Shown here in pieces: positions 26,280-26,317 of a stretch of DNA of 26,317 nucleotides. The position numbers and the translations under genes were made by a program. Below the pieces are notes generated by a model. It saw only the letters and a list, made by a program, of their open reading frames with translations, did no database searches and had not been told where the DNA came from. The stretch is taken from the IMG/VR virus record IMGVR_UViG_3300013131_002254, positions 1 to 26,317 of that record. The stretch is one strand, 5' to 3'. The stretch comes from a virus. Numbering within the stretch: the stretch's first letter is position 1; each line of letters opens with the position of its first letter.

Positions 26280-26317
26280 TTAGATATTGCTGGTAACAAT
26301 ATCAACCACAGCTACAG
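26280..26317 (-). CDS. C-terminal end of an upstream gene (partial)
   Basis: The minus strand shows VAVVDIVTSNI followed by TAA at 26280, then 25 nt to the tRNA gene. Only 11 codons are visible, so this is a weak call based on the dense packing of genes on this strand and the lack of stops in this one frame up to the window edge. Confidence 0.35.
   Translation of the reverse strand, partial: VAVVDIVTSNI

Noticed and set aside
1-26317. CRISPR array, insertion sequence or integrase/att site
   Set aside because: No regularly spaced direct repeats, transposase or integrase motifs were seen; the tRNA genes have complete CCA ends and no flanking att-like duplication was seen.

Overview
The window is a dense, AT-rich stretch of a tailed bacteriophage genome. 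All confidently called genes lie on the minus strand, so transcription runs from high to low coordinates, with many ATGA/TAATG stop-start overlaps. A T4-type primase, a class Ia ribonucleotide reductase set, ThyX, dCMP deaminase, a MazG-like enzyme and repeated T4-type late promoters (TATAAATA/AATAAATA) point to a T4-superfamily myovirus of the kind known from aquatic habitats (cyanophage, pelagiphage and methylophage relatives). Spanin-like lipoproteins and a proteobacterial-style PstS suggest a Gram-negative, probably proteobacterial host; that is inference.

Layout in the direction of transcription. (1) 26317-24938: the end of an unseen gene, an odd tRNA-Leu(UAG), a small Lys-rich protein and a Gly-rich adhesin-like protein. 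(2) 24940-22944: an early-looking region opened by a perfect-consensus sigma70 promoter lying on a dyad, followed by tRNA-Leu(UAA), tRNA-Met(CAU), an RNase H-like protein, a phage-encoded RNA polymerase omega subunit and a 53-aa ORF. A second sigma70 promoter then leads into a winged-helix protein and an HNH-type nuclease. (3) 22925-9794: late, virion-related region under at least three late promoters. It holds a possible PD-(D/E)XK-like protein, a ligase-like (KxDG) nucleotidyltransferase, a frameshifted structural gene, a TIGH-type nucleotidyltransferase fusion, a Dps ferritin, a DUF5824-type protein, a pterin-dehydratase-like protein, a Cys-rich protein, two repeat-rich proteins with many (I/L)xE motifs, fibre-like proteins, two conserved phage proteins, an EF-hand mini-protein and an XhlA-like membrane protein. 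(4) 9793-1886: primase, then nucleotide metabolism and lysis: ThyX, MazG-like, i-spanin, two lipoproteins, NrdA, coiled-coil protein, thioredoxin, NrdB, dCMP deaminase, cytidylyltransferase and two small zinc proteins. (5) 1890-1: a GIY-YIG nuclease and PstS, each behind a late promoter motif, then the start of an Ala/Val-rich gene.

The logic appears to be: host polymerase reads strong sigma70 promoters early (tRNAs, omega, regulator); the nucleotide pathway supplies dNTPs for replication; late promoters express virion genes and the phosphate-uptake protein. Most notable are the omega subunit behind the perfect promoter/dyad, the frameshifted structural gene, the short-variable-arm tRNA-Leu(UAG), Dps with all ferroxidase residues, and an (I/L)xE-punctuated family that could be processed by a prohead protease. 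Three genes below 60 aa (2205-2363, 23883-24044, 25972-26145) are included. All functional calls come from reading motifs; no database search was run.
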